DNA of 6,110 bases from NCBI GenBank assembly GCA_030550225.1, contig JAUQPV010000164.1, forward strand, positions 1 to 6,110, read 5' to 3'. The notes below the pieces were generated by a model. It made no database searches. It saw nothing but the letters and a program-made list of their open reading frames with translations, and was not told the origin of the DNA. Position numbers and translations under genes: made by a program. The stretch comes from Acidobacteriota bacterium. Its GTDB lineage: Bacteria; Acidobacteriota; HRBIN11. Below, piece by piece: positions 1 to 4,673 of this stretch (its first letter is position 1; each line of letters starts with the position of its first letter).

Positions 1-134
1 GGCGGGGGGCCGCACGCTGGGGACCCTGAGTGAGGGTGGGCGGGAGGCGTCTATCCCGAGGTGGTGGAAGTCGAGTCCTGGCGGTGGCGGCGGGGGAGGG
101 CCCGCGAAGGCAAGGGCCGGGGCCTCGGCGGCCG

Positions 135-473
135 ATGCGGGTCGGCCTCTCCGGAATCCTTATTCAACGGGCTCTTGAGAGGACTTCCGTAGGTCCCAAT
201 CCCATATCCTCTCAGACCTTCCGGGAGGGTATAGAAGACGCGGTCGGTCGACCATCCGCTGTTGTGGCCGCCTATGCGGGCGACGTCGAGCAGGTTCAGC
301 GTCTCCTCCAAGCCGGCGCCGACGTGGATGCCCGGACGGGCGACGGCAAAACGCCCCTGATGATCGCCGCCATCGTAGGGTGGGCCGACGTCGTAGAAGT
401 CCTCGTCCAGGCCGGGGCTGACGTCCATGCCCGGGACACCTACGGCTACTCGGTCCTGGAATGGGCGACCTAA
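135..473 (+). CDS. Small ankyrin-repeat protein, C-terminal repeat broken
   Basis: Ankyrin repeats are helix-turn-helix units used for protein-protein binding; no partner can be read from the sequence. From the ATG at 135 the product is 112 residues. The first repeat (about residues 41-70) contains AAYAGD-VEQVQRLLQAGADVDAR, the second (about 71-100) contains GKTPLMIAA, GWADVV and QAGADVHAR, and a third begins with DTYGYSVLEWAT before an in-frame TAA at 471-473. The third repeat stops exactly where its second helix should begin, and that helix is present just downstream in another frame (474-526), so the gene looks frameshifted or carries a sequence error. The start is uncertain: a GTG at 30 would add 35 Gly/Arg-rich residues of poor protein character, and the ATG at 135 has no clear ribosome binding site. 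The ankyrin assignment is firm; whether the gene is functional is doubtful. Confidence 0.72.
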   Translation: MRVGLSGILIQRALERTSVGPNPISSQTFREGIEDAVGRPSAVVAAYAGDVEQVQRLLQAGADVDARTGDGKTPLMIAAIVGWADVVEVLVQAGADVHARDTYGYSVLEWAT

Positions 474-526
474 CGAGGCTACGGGACGTCGTCGCCCGTC
501 TCCGAGCAGTCGGGGCCCGCGAATAA
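474..526 (+). pseudogene. Out-of-frame remainder of the third ankyrin repeat
   Basis: Immediately after the TAA at 471-473 the same frame reads RGYG, and moving back one base near 483-485 it reads DVVARLRAVGARE followed by TAA at 524-526. Set against repeat 2 (TPLMIAAIVGWADVVEVL and so on), the composite third repeat aligns without gaps: G with G, DVV with DVV, and the GA of the loop with GA. This is visible directly. The simplest readings are a nonsense change plus a one-base loss, or a single one-base loss near 470 giving a less consensus-like join. An assembly or sequencing error is also possible. Confidence 0.6.
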
Positions 527-597
527 GTTCGACGCCGGGTCTGGGATGCTCGGGATGCTTAGCGATCCAACATGACTGGCGGCGCCGGGACAGGGGG

Positions 598-617
598 ACG
601 CCGGCATGACGGCCGGT
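598..617 (+). repeat. REP-like palindromic element, left copy
   Basis: These 20 bases contain an imperfect palindrome, ccggc (601-605) and gccgg (612-616) around a 6-base loop atgacg. The identical 20 bases occur once more in reverse complement at 6029-6048. Similarity extends a little further: both copies have ggggacg just upstream, with a 3-base difference, and a ttcc just downstream. A short GC-rich hairpin recurring between genes in both orientations is typical of repetitive extragenic palindromes; membership of a genome-wide family is inferred from only two copies. Confidence 0.65.
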
Positions 618-657
618 ATTCCGAGGGTCGATGTTCTTCAACTCACTTCATCCCTTG

Positions 658-681
658 GTTACTCCGTCACTCCGTTACTCG
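658..681 (+). repeat. Octamer array, consensus GTYACTCS
   Basis: Three consecutive 8-base units begin at 658, 666 and 674, differing only at position 3 (t/c) and in the last base. It is one of several unrelated short-period arrays in the gaps of this window. It is not translated and lies far from any start codon. Confidence 0.55.
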
Positions 682-723
682 TCCCTTCATCGAGAGGGGG
701 AGGCGGGGTCTTGGGTCCCCATG

Positions 724-795
724 ACTTCCGATAATGGATCTTATGTTAATATGACCACCCGTCCGCGAGAATCCAGACGGATTCGGCCTTCCCGA
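724..795 (+). repeat. Dispersed bipartite intergenic element, copy A
   Basis: The element is defined by two conserved ends also found at 2271-2328: a left block acttccgataa (724-734) and a right block ggattcggccttcccga (779-795), which matches the other copy at 15 of 17 positions. The middle differs in sequence and in length (44 bases here, 30 in copy B), although the 12 or so bases before the right block are also loosely similar. Its function is unknown. A decayed mobile element or a shared regulatory or RNA element are both possible. Confidence 0.45.
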
Positions 796-824
796 CCCCC
801 GGGGAGGACAGTTCTTCAAGCTTC

Positions 825-848
825 GGCAAATAGGCAGTTGGGCAGATA
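825..848 (+). repeat. GGCA octamer array
   Basis: Three 8-base units start at 825, 833 and 841, each beginning ggca. The unit ggcagat recurs at 6074-6080 (+) and at 2554-2560 (-), so this array belongs to the same family as the arrays near 2535-2569 and 6067-6100. Confidence 0.55.
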
Positions 849-857
849 GACCCCTTC

Positions 858-920
858 GCTCATGGCTCATAGCGGATGGCTCATCGTCCTACGAGCTATG
901 ACCCATGAGCCATGAGCTTA
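858..920. repeat. Nine-unit heptamer array that switches strand midway
   Basis: Sixty-three bases divide into nine consecutive 7-base units. Units 1, 2 and 4 fit GCTCATN; units 6, 8 and 9 fit GAGCYWW. GAGCCAT is a rotation of the reverse complement of GCTCATG, so the second half is the first half inverted. The outer units give a perfect 13-bp stem (858-870 with 905-917) around a 34-base loop. The periodicity persists through the inversion point, which a simple hairpin does not require. There is no T-run after either arm, so it is not an obvious intrinsic terminator. Confidence 0.7.
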
Positions 921-992
921 TCTCACTGGGACCCGGGACCTTTTCCCGAACCGGATGGCAGCGGGTCTGGGGTCCATAATCTTTCATACCCA

Positions 993-1020
993 AGCACCGA
1001 ACACCCAGCACCCAACACCG
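993..1020. repeat. Four-unit heptamer array next to the holB stop
   Basis: Four uninterrupted 7-base units begin at 993, 1000, 1007 and 1014, all matching A(A/G)CACC(C/G) with only two variable positions. On the holB strand the unit reads as a G/T-rich GGTGYT-type heptamer. The array ends 2 bases before the holB stop codon (1023-1025), so it would form the start of the holB 3' untranslated region. The unit agcaccc also occurs at 2717-2723, just upstream of tatA. Confidence 0.7.
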
Positions 1021-1022
1021 AG

Positions 1023-2141
1023 TTACACCGTCAGCCGACCCGGCACCTGCCAGGCGCCCCCAAAGTGGTAAACCGCCATATCGTGTAGAAAGCTCAGCCA
1101 CGTCTCGATCCGCCCCTCAACCCACGTCGGATCGACCCACGCCGCCATCCGCTCCAGCGTGCCGATGACGTCCACGTTGACGATCAAGGACCGCAGACCC
1201 AGCCGGAGCCAGTATAGGTCGCGCAGGATCATCAGGCCGTGCAAAACGACTTGCTGGACCCACCATCGGTTCCATACCCAGCCGTCGGCCGTGTAAATTC
1301 CGCCCGTGATTTGAAAGATCTCTTGGGCTAAGCCCGTCAGCGGTCGCAGGTCCATCTCCATGTACCGCCACCAAGCCTCCTGCGGCTGGGGAAGCCACTG
1401 CTGGAACCAGTCCAGGACGGCCCGTCGGAGTCGCTTGTGAAACTCCCAGAAGCTCCGGGGTTGGAGGACCCAACCGGGTCGACCCTGACTCCACCGGATC
1501 ACCCACCGAGCCTCCGCCTCGGTCCATTCGCCCTGCCGCATGAGGTGACTCAACAGGACGTCCTCCCGGACCGGTCCAAAGCGCAGGATTTGAGCCCGGG
1601 AGCGGATGGTCGGGAGGATTCGGTAGACTTGGGACGTGATGAGGATGGTGATCGTGTCTTCCGGCGGTTCTTCGAGGGTCTTCAGCATCGCGTTGGCCGC
1701 TTCCTGGCGCATCCGCTCGGCGTCGTCCCATAGGAAGAACTTGACGTCTCCATGCCAAGGTTTTAGGGCGACCTGATGCTGGAATCGCCAGACGTCCTCG
1801 ATGCTGTGGTTCTGACCGGGCTCGACCGTAAACACGAGGACGTCCGGGTGTTGGCCCTGGTCGATCAGGCGACAGGCCCGACACGTACCACATCCCAGGA
1901 AAGTGCCCTGTTCACAGAGGTATCCTTGGGCGAAACGCAGGGCCAGCGTTTTTTTCCCGACGGCCGGGGGGCCGGCCCACAGCATGGTACCGCCCCGCCA
2001 GCGTTGACGGTGATAAGTCTGGAGACGCCGGAGGACCGACTCGTGACCCAGGATGGGTGGCCGGGCGTCACCCGGCGGGCCCGGCGTCGGTGCCGGGGGT
2101 GTCAGTCCGGCCGGTGGATTTTTGCGCTTGTCTCGGGGCAT
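1023..2141 (-). CDS. holB: DNA polymerase III subunit delta prime
   Basis: This is a subunit of the clamp loader, the AAA+ complex that opens and places the beta sliding clamp during replication. The 372-residue product shows a P-loop region GPPAVGKKT (57-65), a zinc module with Cys 76, 84, 87 and 90, the delta-prime signature GQHPD (96-100), a Walker B-like LWDDAERM (137-144), LKTLEEPP (153-160) and an SRx motif SRAQ (181-184). Gamma/tau (DnaX) shares the fold, but the HPD after the zinc module, the GKK-T P-loop and the length favour delta prime. The last roughly 140 residues are rich in Trp and would form the collar domain. The ATG at 2141 follows an in-frame stop by two codons, so no earlier start exists; the Shine-Dalgarno match is weak. 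The first 28 residues are a Pro/Gly-rich, probably disordered extension. No usual neighbour such as tmk is visible. Confidence 0.9.
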   Translation of the reverse strand: MPRDKRKNPPAGLTPPAPTPGPPGDARPPILGHESVLRRLQTYHRQRWRGGTMLWAGPPAVGKKTLALRFAQGYLCEQGTFLGCGTCRACRLIDQGQHPDVLVFTVEPGQNHSIEDVWRFQHQVALKPWHGDVKFFLWDDAERMRQEAANAMLKTLEEPPEDTITILITSQVYRILPTIRSRAQILRFGPVREDVLLSHLMRQGEWTEAEARWVIRWSQGRPGWVLQPRSFWEFHKRLRRAVLDWFQQWLPQPQEAWWRYMEMDLRPLTGLAQEIFQITGGIYTADGWVWNRWWVQQVVLHGLMILRDLYWLRLGLRSLIVNVDVIGTLERMAAWVDPTWVEGRIETWLSFLHDMAVYHFGGAWQVPGRLTV

Positions 2142-2171
2142 CCGATGTCATCCCCGCCAAGAGCTCTGGGG

Positions 2172-2231
2172 TGCAAGATACAAGAGCGGGATGCGGGATG
2201 CAAGACCATACGGGCTACAGGATACGAGATG
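2172..2231. repeat. Degenerate heptamer array, TRCRRGA type
   Basis: About eight 7-base units run from 2172, including tgcaaga, tacaaga, two adjacent gcggga-type units and another tgcaaga; later units (catacgg, gctacag, gatacga) are more diverged. There is one single-base phase slip after the second unit. The array lies 30 to 90 bases upstream of the holB start, so it overlaps the region where the holB promoter should be. Confidence 0.5.
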
Positions 2232-2270
2232 TGGGCGACCGGGGGTCTGGGGGTTCCGTCCCGGCCCCCT

Positions 2271-2328
2271 ACTTCCGATAACAGAGCCCTTCGGCTCGTG
2301 AAAACCCGCATGGATTCGGCTTTTCCGA
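2271..2328 (+). repeat. Dispersed bipartite intergenic element, copy B
   Basis: The left block acttccgataa (2271-2281) and right block ggattcggcttttccga (2312-2328) match copy A at 724-795. Between them lies a small hairpin, gagcc and ggctc around cttc (2284-2297), that copy A lacks. The right block can itself form a short stem, ttcgg with ccgaa. Confidence 0.45.
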
Positions 2329-2534
2329 AGCAAAGGGCAATTCGGCCATTCGGGAAGGCCGTTTGGCGGCCGACGTGGAAGGCAAGGGGGCATGGAGCGT
2401 TCTAAGTCCCCACGTCTCCCGGAAGTTTTCCTGACTCTTCGTCTTCTCCTGTCGTCGAACGCCGGCTCCGGCCTCAAGGACTCATCCCCTCCCCTGCCGG
2501 CCCCCAATGCCCGAGTTCCCGACCGGCCCATCGG

Positions 2535-2569
2535 CCTTATTGCTGACCTGCTTATCTGCCCTTTGCCTG
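2535..2569 (-). repeat. GGCA/GCAGGTCAGCA array, inverted copy
   Basis: Read on the minus strand this contains ggcagat, two bases, then gcaggtcagca (2560 down to 2541). The same arrangement occurs on the plus strand at 6074-6093, identical at 18 of 20 positions. Flanking bases keep a 7- to 8-base rhythm of ggca/gcag units, as in the arrays at 825-848 and 6067-6100. Confidence 0.6.
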
Positions 2570-2574
2570 AAAAA

Positions 2575-2602
2575 TCGCCCTCTTTTCGCTGTTCGCCATT
2601 CG
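2575..2602. repeat. Four-unit heptamer array, NNNTTCG type
   Basis: Units start at 2575, 2582, 2589 and 2596; the last three end in ttcg (on the other strand, CGAAnnn). The exact 7-base spacing is kept across 28 bases. It follows within 6 bases of the GGCA-type array, so two unrelated array families lie side by side. Confidence 0.5.
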
Positions 2603-2614
2603 ATGTTCAAGGTC

Positions 2615-2643
2615 TTGTCTTATCAGACCCGTCGCATCATACT
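2615..2643 (+). promoter_or_regulatory. Possible sigma70-type promoter for tatA
   Basis: A TTGTCT box (2615-2620) and a CATACT box (2638-2643) are separated by exactly 17 bases; each matches the consensus at 4 of 6 positions. Transcription would start near 2650, leaving a leader of about 108 bases before tatA. This is a weak match found by eye in a GC-rich gap, so it is only a candidate. Confidence 0.35.
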
Positions 2644-2716
2644 TATAGGTGAATGGCTGGGTGGACTGGAACGTCGGGTGTGAGGTCCGGGGGAGTGAGT
2701 CGTTAGCTTTATGCCG

Positions 2717-2737
2717 AGCACCCACGACCCAGGACCT
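2717..2737 (+). repeat. Short heptamer run upstream of tatA
   Basis: Three 7-base units from 2717 fit A(C/G)(C/G)ACC(C/T). The first, agcaccc, is identical to a unit of the array beside the holB stop (1007-1013). It ends about 20 bases before the tatA start and would lie in its leader. Confidence 0.4.
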
Positions 2738-2757
2738 GACGCTGAAAGAGGTCGACC

Positions 2758-2949
2758 ATGTTCCATTCTGTTTCCGTCTGGGAACTGTTGGTGATCTTTC
2801 TCATCCTGCTCCTGATCTTTGGGGCAGGTCGTTTGGCCGACATCGGGAAGGGCCTTGGGGAGGGCGTCGCCAACTTCATTAGGGGCCTGAAGTCGGCCAA
2901 ACAGGAGATGGATCAGCCCGAACAGAAATCGAACTCCTCTTCCAAATGA
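2758..2949 (+). CDS. tatA: Twin-arginine translocase subunit TatA
   Basis: TatA oligomers form the channel-like part of the Sec-independent pathway that exports folded proteins with twin-arginine signal peptides across the cytoplasmic membrane. The 63-residue product has the full family plan: a short N-terminus, a membrane helix (about residues 8-21, WELLVIFLILLLIF) with the usual polar residue near its start (Glu9), the FG hinge (21-22), an amphipathic helix with RLADIGKGLGEG (25-36) and a charged, Ser/Gln-rich tail. An agagg Shine-Dalgarno sequence lies about 7 bases before the ATG. The common RLPD is RLAD here, so the usual proline is missing. TatB is longer and lacks this pattern; no tatB or tatC is in the window. 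The stop overlaps the next gene's ATG (ATGA), suggesting co-translation. Confidence 0.94.
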   Translation: MFHSVSVWELLVIFLILLLIFGAGRLADIGKGLGEGVANFIRGLKSAKQEMDQPEQKSNSSSK

Positions 2950-3449
2950 CCTCGATTCGCACTATCCCGCTTCTTATCGGGAACCGACCGATGGGGCGCA
3001 AACACCCCTATGCGACGAATCTGGTAGGAGTCGACCGCGAAGAGCGGGCCATCTTGCTGGACGAGCTGGACGGTTGGCTGGAGCGGGTTCGGCTCCTGAG
3101 TCACGAAGTACCGCTTCTGGTCGAAGGCCGTCATGACGAGCGGGCCCTTCGGCGTCTGGGCGTAGACGGCACCATTCTTCATCTCCACGTGGGCGGTGTT
3201 TCCATCTATGAACGGTGTCAGTGGTTAGATCGCCATTACGCCCAGGTTATCCTCTTGCTGGACTGGGACCGTCGGGGTCGCCAGCTCCGGCGGCGGGTCC
3301 TGCGCTTCCTGGAATCGGACTGGCGGACCTACGACTCCATCCGCCTCGAGCTGGAGCGCCTGATGAGTCCGTATATTCGGCACATCGAGGACCTGGCCCG
3401 GTTTTACGAGGACCTCTATATCACCGTATATTATGACCCGGTCCGTTGA
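2946..3449 (+). CDS. Small Toprim-domain protein, archaeal UPF0292-like
   Basis: Toprim folds bind Mg2+ and act in nucleic-acid cleavage, ligation or priming (RNase M5, primases, topoisomerases). The 167-residue product shows the first Toprim motif PLLVEGRHDERALRRLG (56-72) with Glu60, a turn with VGG (82-84), and the second motif VILLLDWDRRG (101-111) with Asp106 and Asp108. A tail follows with IRLELERL and a conserved-looking HIEDL (146-150). The DWDRRG followed by an HxE-L tail resembles, from memory, the small archaeal Toprim proteins (UPF0292) more than RNase M5. The start at 2946 overlaps the tatA stop; Met16 (2991) is an alternative, and it is the region after it that looks conserved. 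Neither start has a strong Shine-Dalgarno sequence. Function is unknown; an RNA- or DNA-processing role is inference. Confidence 0.8.
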   Translation: MTSIRTIPLLIGNRPMGRKHPYATNLVGVDREERAILLDELDGWLERVRLLSHEVPLLVEGRHDERALRRLGVDGTILHLHVGGVSIYERCQWLDRHYAQVILLLDWDRRGRQLRRRVLRFLESDWRTYDSIRLELERLMSPYIRHIEDLARFYEDLYITVYYDPVR

Positions 3450-3493
3450 GCCGACTCCGAGCAGTACCGCCCCCTACCCTTCCGAGGTCCTTA

Positions 3494-3513
3494 CCCTACC
3501 CTCCCCCGTAGGG
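3494..3513 (+). promoter_or_regulatory. Stem-loop beside the DUF2231 gene start
   Basis: ccctac (3494-3499) and gtaggg (3508-3513) form a perfect 6-bp stem with an 8-base C-rich loop, ending 2 bases before the ATG at 3516. It would hide the only purine-rich stretch (gggag, 3511-3515) in front of that ATG. It may regulate initiation or indicate that the downstream GTG at 3534 is the true start. It has no T-run, so it is not a clear terminator. Confidence 0.35.
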
Positions 3514-3515
3514 AG

Positions 3516-3941
3516 ATGGGTCGGAGCCTTCCGGTGATTCCGCTTCATCCGTCTGTGGTGCACTACCCCATCGGCCTTCTGTCCGTGGCCCTACTCTTCT
3601 ACGTGATGTACGCCTGGACAGGGCGGGAGGCACTCCACACAGCCGGGTGGTACTGCCATGGCCTGGGCTTGATCGGAGCCGTAGCGGCCATCGTATCCGG
3701 GGTCGCCGCCCGGTCGGACGTGACCGACCGGGTCGACGTCGTATGGCTGGACCGCCATCAGACGCTGGGTATCGGGACGGGTGTGTATTTTCTCCTCCTG
3801 TGGCTGATCTTTCTTCAGCGGCCGGTGTGGCTCCGACGTCGGGCCATCGTTATGGTCCTCAGCCTGGTCGGTTGGAGCCTCCTCTTGATCACGATGCGAT
3901 CCGGCGAGGCCCTCGTTTGGCACTTCTTGATGACGAAGTAA
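3516..3941 (+). CDS. DUF2231-type four-helix membrane protein
   Basis: The product is a small integral membrane protein of unknown function. It opens with LHPSVVHYPIGLL (10-22), the hallmark of the DUF2231 family (usually HPxxVHFPIALL), followed by four hydrophobic segments at about 19-35, 46-64, 84-100 and 109-125. His11, His16, His48 and His81 are placed at or near helix ends, as family histidines often are; metal or haem binding is an inference only. From the ATG at 3516 it has 141 residues, but gggag abuts that ATG and is in a stem. A GTG at 3534 has ggag 7 bases upstream and would begin MIPLHPSVV, a typical family start, so 135 residues is quite possible. It follows the Toprim gene by 66 bases in the same direction and may be in its transcript. 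Its 3' end faces the Uma2 gene. Confidence 0.8.
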   Translation: MGRSLPVIPLHPSVVHYPIGLLSVALLFYVMYAWTGREALHTAGWYCHGLGLIGAVAAIVSGVAARSDVTDRVDVVWLDRHQTLGIGTGVYFLLLWLIFLQRPVWLRRRAIVMVLSLVGWSLLLITMRSGEALVWHFLMTK

Positions 3942-4016
3942 CGGATTGATGGGCCGTCGTCTTGGGCCGATGGGTGGTAGATGAGTGGATAAGCCGTAGG
4001 AGACAGGATGGACTTG

Positions 4017-4574
4017 TCAGAGAAGGGCGCTCGCTTCGACGGCCACGTCAGGGAAAACCTGAAGCTGGATTCGTTCCTCCCGATGATAGATCCTCTTTTG
4101 ACGATATCCCGCCTCCCAGGGCATCGTGTAGACCTCGACCCACCCCTGCACCAGGTCGACGACCCAGGCCTCCGGGATGCCAGCCCGTCCATACACGGGC
4201 ATCTTTACCTCTCGGTCGTAATCGGCTGAGGTTTCAGCCACTTCAACGACTAACCACACGTCCGGTGGGGTCGGATGACTGGTCCGATAAAAGTCCGACC
4301 GCGGCTTTAGAAGAGTGATATCCGGTTGGGGTTCTGTGTATTCGTCGATACGGACCGGGCTCTGGACTCGAATGATAGCCCGTCCTGCCAGGAGGCGGTG
4401 GAACAAGTGGCTGATCTGGTCGACTGTCCCGGCATGCTGACTTCCGATCGGCGGCATGTGGAAAATTTCCCCCTCGATGAGCTCCACGCGGCTGTCCTCC
4501 GTCCAGATCCCCGCCTCCTGCATCCGGTAGAATTCATCGACCGTGAAACGGTGATGCTCGACGACCGGCTTCAT
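4017..4574 (-). CDS. Uma2 family (DUF820) PD-(D/E)XK nuclease-like protein
   Basis: Uma2 proteins have a restriction-endonuclease-like fold and occur in many paralogues in cyanobacteria, Chloroflexi and other bacteria; their biological role is poorly known. The 185-residue product has every expected block: FTVDEFYRM near the N-terminus, ELIEGEIF (31-38), the catalytic PD in EPQPDITLLK (81-90, Asp85), LVVEVAETSADYDREVK (108-124, Glu111 and Lys124) and YGRAGIPEAWVVDL (128-141). All presumed metal-binding residues are present, so it may be active. The start is placed at the ATG at 4574 because ggag lies 7 bases upstream and residue 1 then falls a few residues before FTVDEF; the frame extends to 4667, but the extra residues are not family-like. 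It lies 99 bases after the dehydrogenase gene on the same strand and could be in its transcript. Confidence 0.92.
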   Translation of the reverse strand: MKPVVEHHRFTVDEFYRMQEAGIWTEDSRVELIEGEIFHMPPIGSQHAGTVDQISHLFHRLLAGRAIIRVQSPVRIDEYTEPQPDITLLKPRSDFYRTSHPTPPDVWLVVEVAETSADYDREVKMPVYGRAGIPEAWVVDLVQGWVEVYTMPWEAGYRQKRIYHREERIQLQVFPDVAVEASALL

Positions 4575-4673
4575 CGGACGGCTCCATCTTGCCCCGGTCG
4601 AATGGGTCCCGGCTTTATTGTACTTCACCAAGCCGGGCGGGGCTATGGCTTTGAACCCCTCCCACATCTCCGC

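Larger units (their letters stand above)
527..1022. other. Non-coding, repeat-rich gap between the ankyrin gene and holB
   Basis: No open frame in this stretch has protein-like character. It holds a REP-like palindrome (598-617), an octamer array (658-681), copy A of a dispersed bipartite element (724-795), a GGCA octamer array (825-848), a strand-switching heptamer array (858-920) and a four-unit heptamer array (993-1020) that stops 2 bases from the holB stop codon. There is also a small direct repeat, gggatgct twice with a 9-base period, near 543-559. The flanking genes converge here, so a terminator is expected, but no hairpin with a T-run was found. The stretch near 731-755 is notably AT-rich for this window without being a convincing promoter. 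Confidence 0.6.
2142..2757. other. Non-coding, repeat-rich gap between holB and tatA
   Basis: The two genes diverge from this 616-base gap, so it should hold both promoters. It contains a heptamer array (2172-2231), copy B of the bipartite element (2271-2328), a GGCA-type array on the minus strand (2535-2569), a TTCG heptamer array (2575-2602), a possible promoter for tatA (2615-2643) and a short heptamer run (2717-2737). Inside the first array the minus strand offers TTGCAT and TATCTT separated by 17 bases, a weak candidate for the holB promoter. Open frames here (for example 2392-2652) run through the repeats and do not look like proteins. The stretch 2330-2534 shows only small GC-rich hairpins. 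Confidence 0.55.

Noticed and set aside
51..641. 196-residue open frame on the minus strand over the ankyrin gene
   Set aside because: It is the antisense of recognisable ankyrin repeats and is rich in Arg/Pro/Gly without motifs.
724..760. Promoter in the AT-rich patch near 731-755
   Set aside because: Boxes at correct spacing are poor on both strands and no gene lies downstream in a suitable orientation.
858..920. Intrinsic terminator between the converging ankyrin and holB genes
   Set aside because: The 13-bp stem has a 34-base loop and no T-run on either strand, so the classical terminator form is not met.
825..1020. CRISPR array
   Set aside because: Repeat units are 7-8 bases, contiguous and degenerate; there are no 20-40 base repeats with unique spacers and no cas genes.
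1776..2405. 209-residue plus-strand frame
   Set aside because: It is antisense to the conserved P-loop and zinc module of holB and continues into repeat-filled non-coding DNA.
2392..2652. 86-residue plus-strand frame in the gap before tatA
   Set aside because: It runs through two repeat arrays, is Pro/Ser/Leu-rich with no domain, and its ATG is not convincingly served by a ribosome site.
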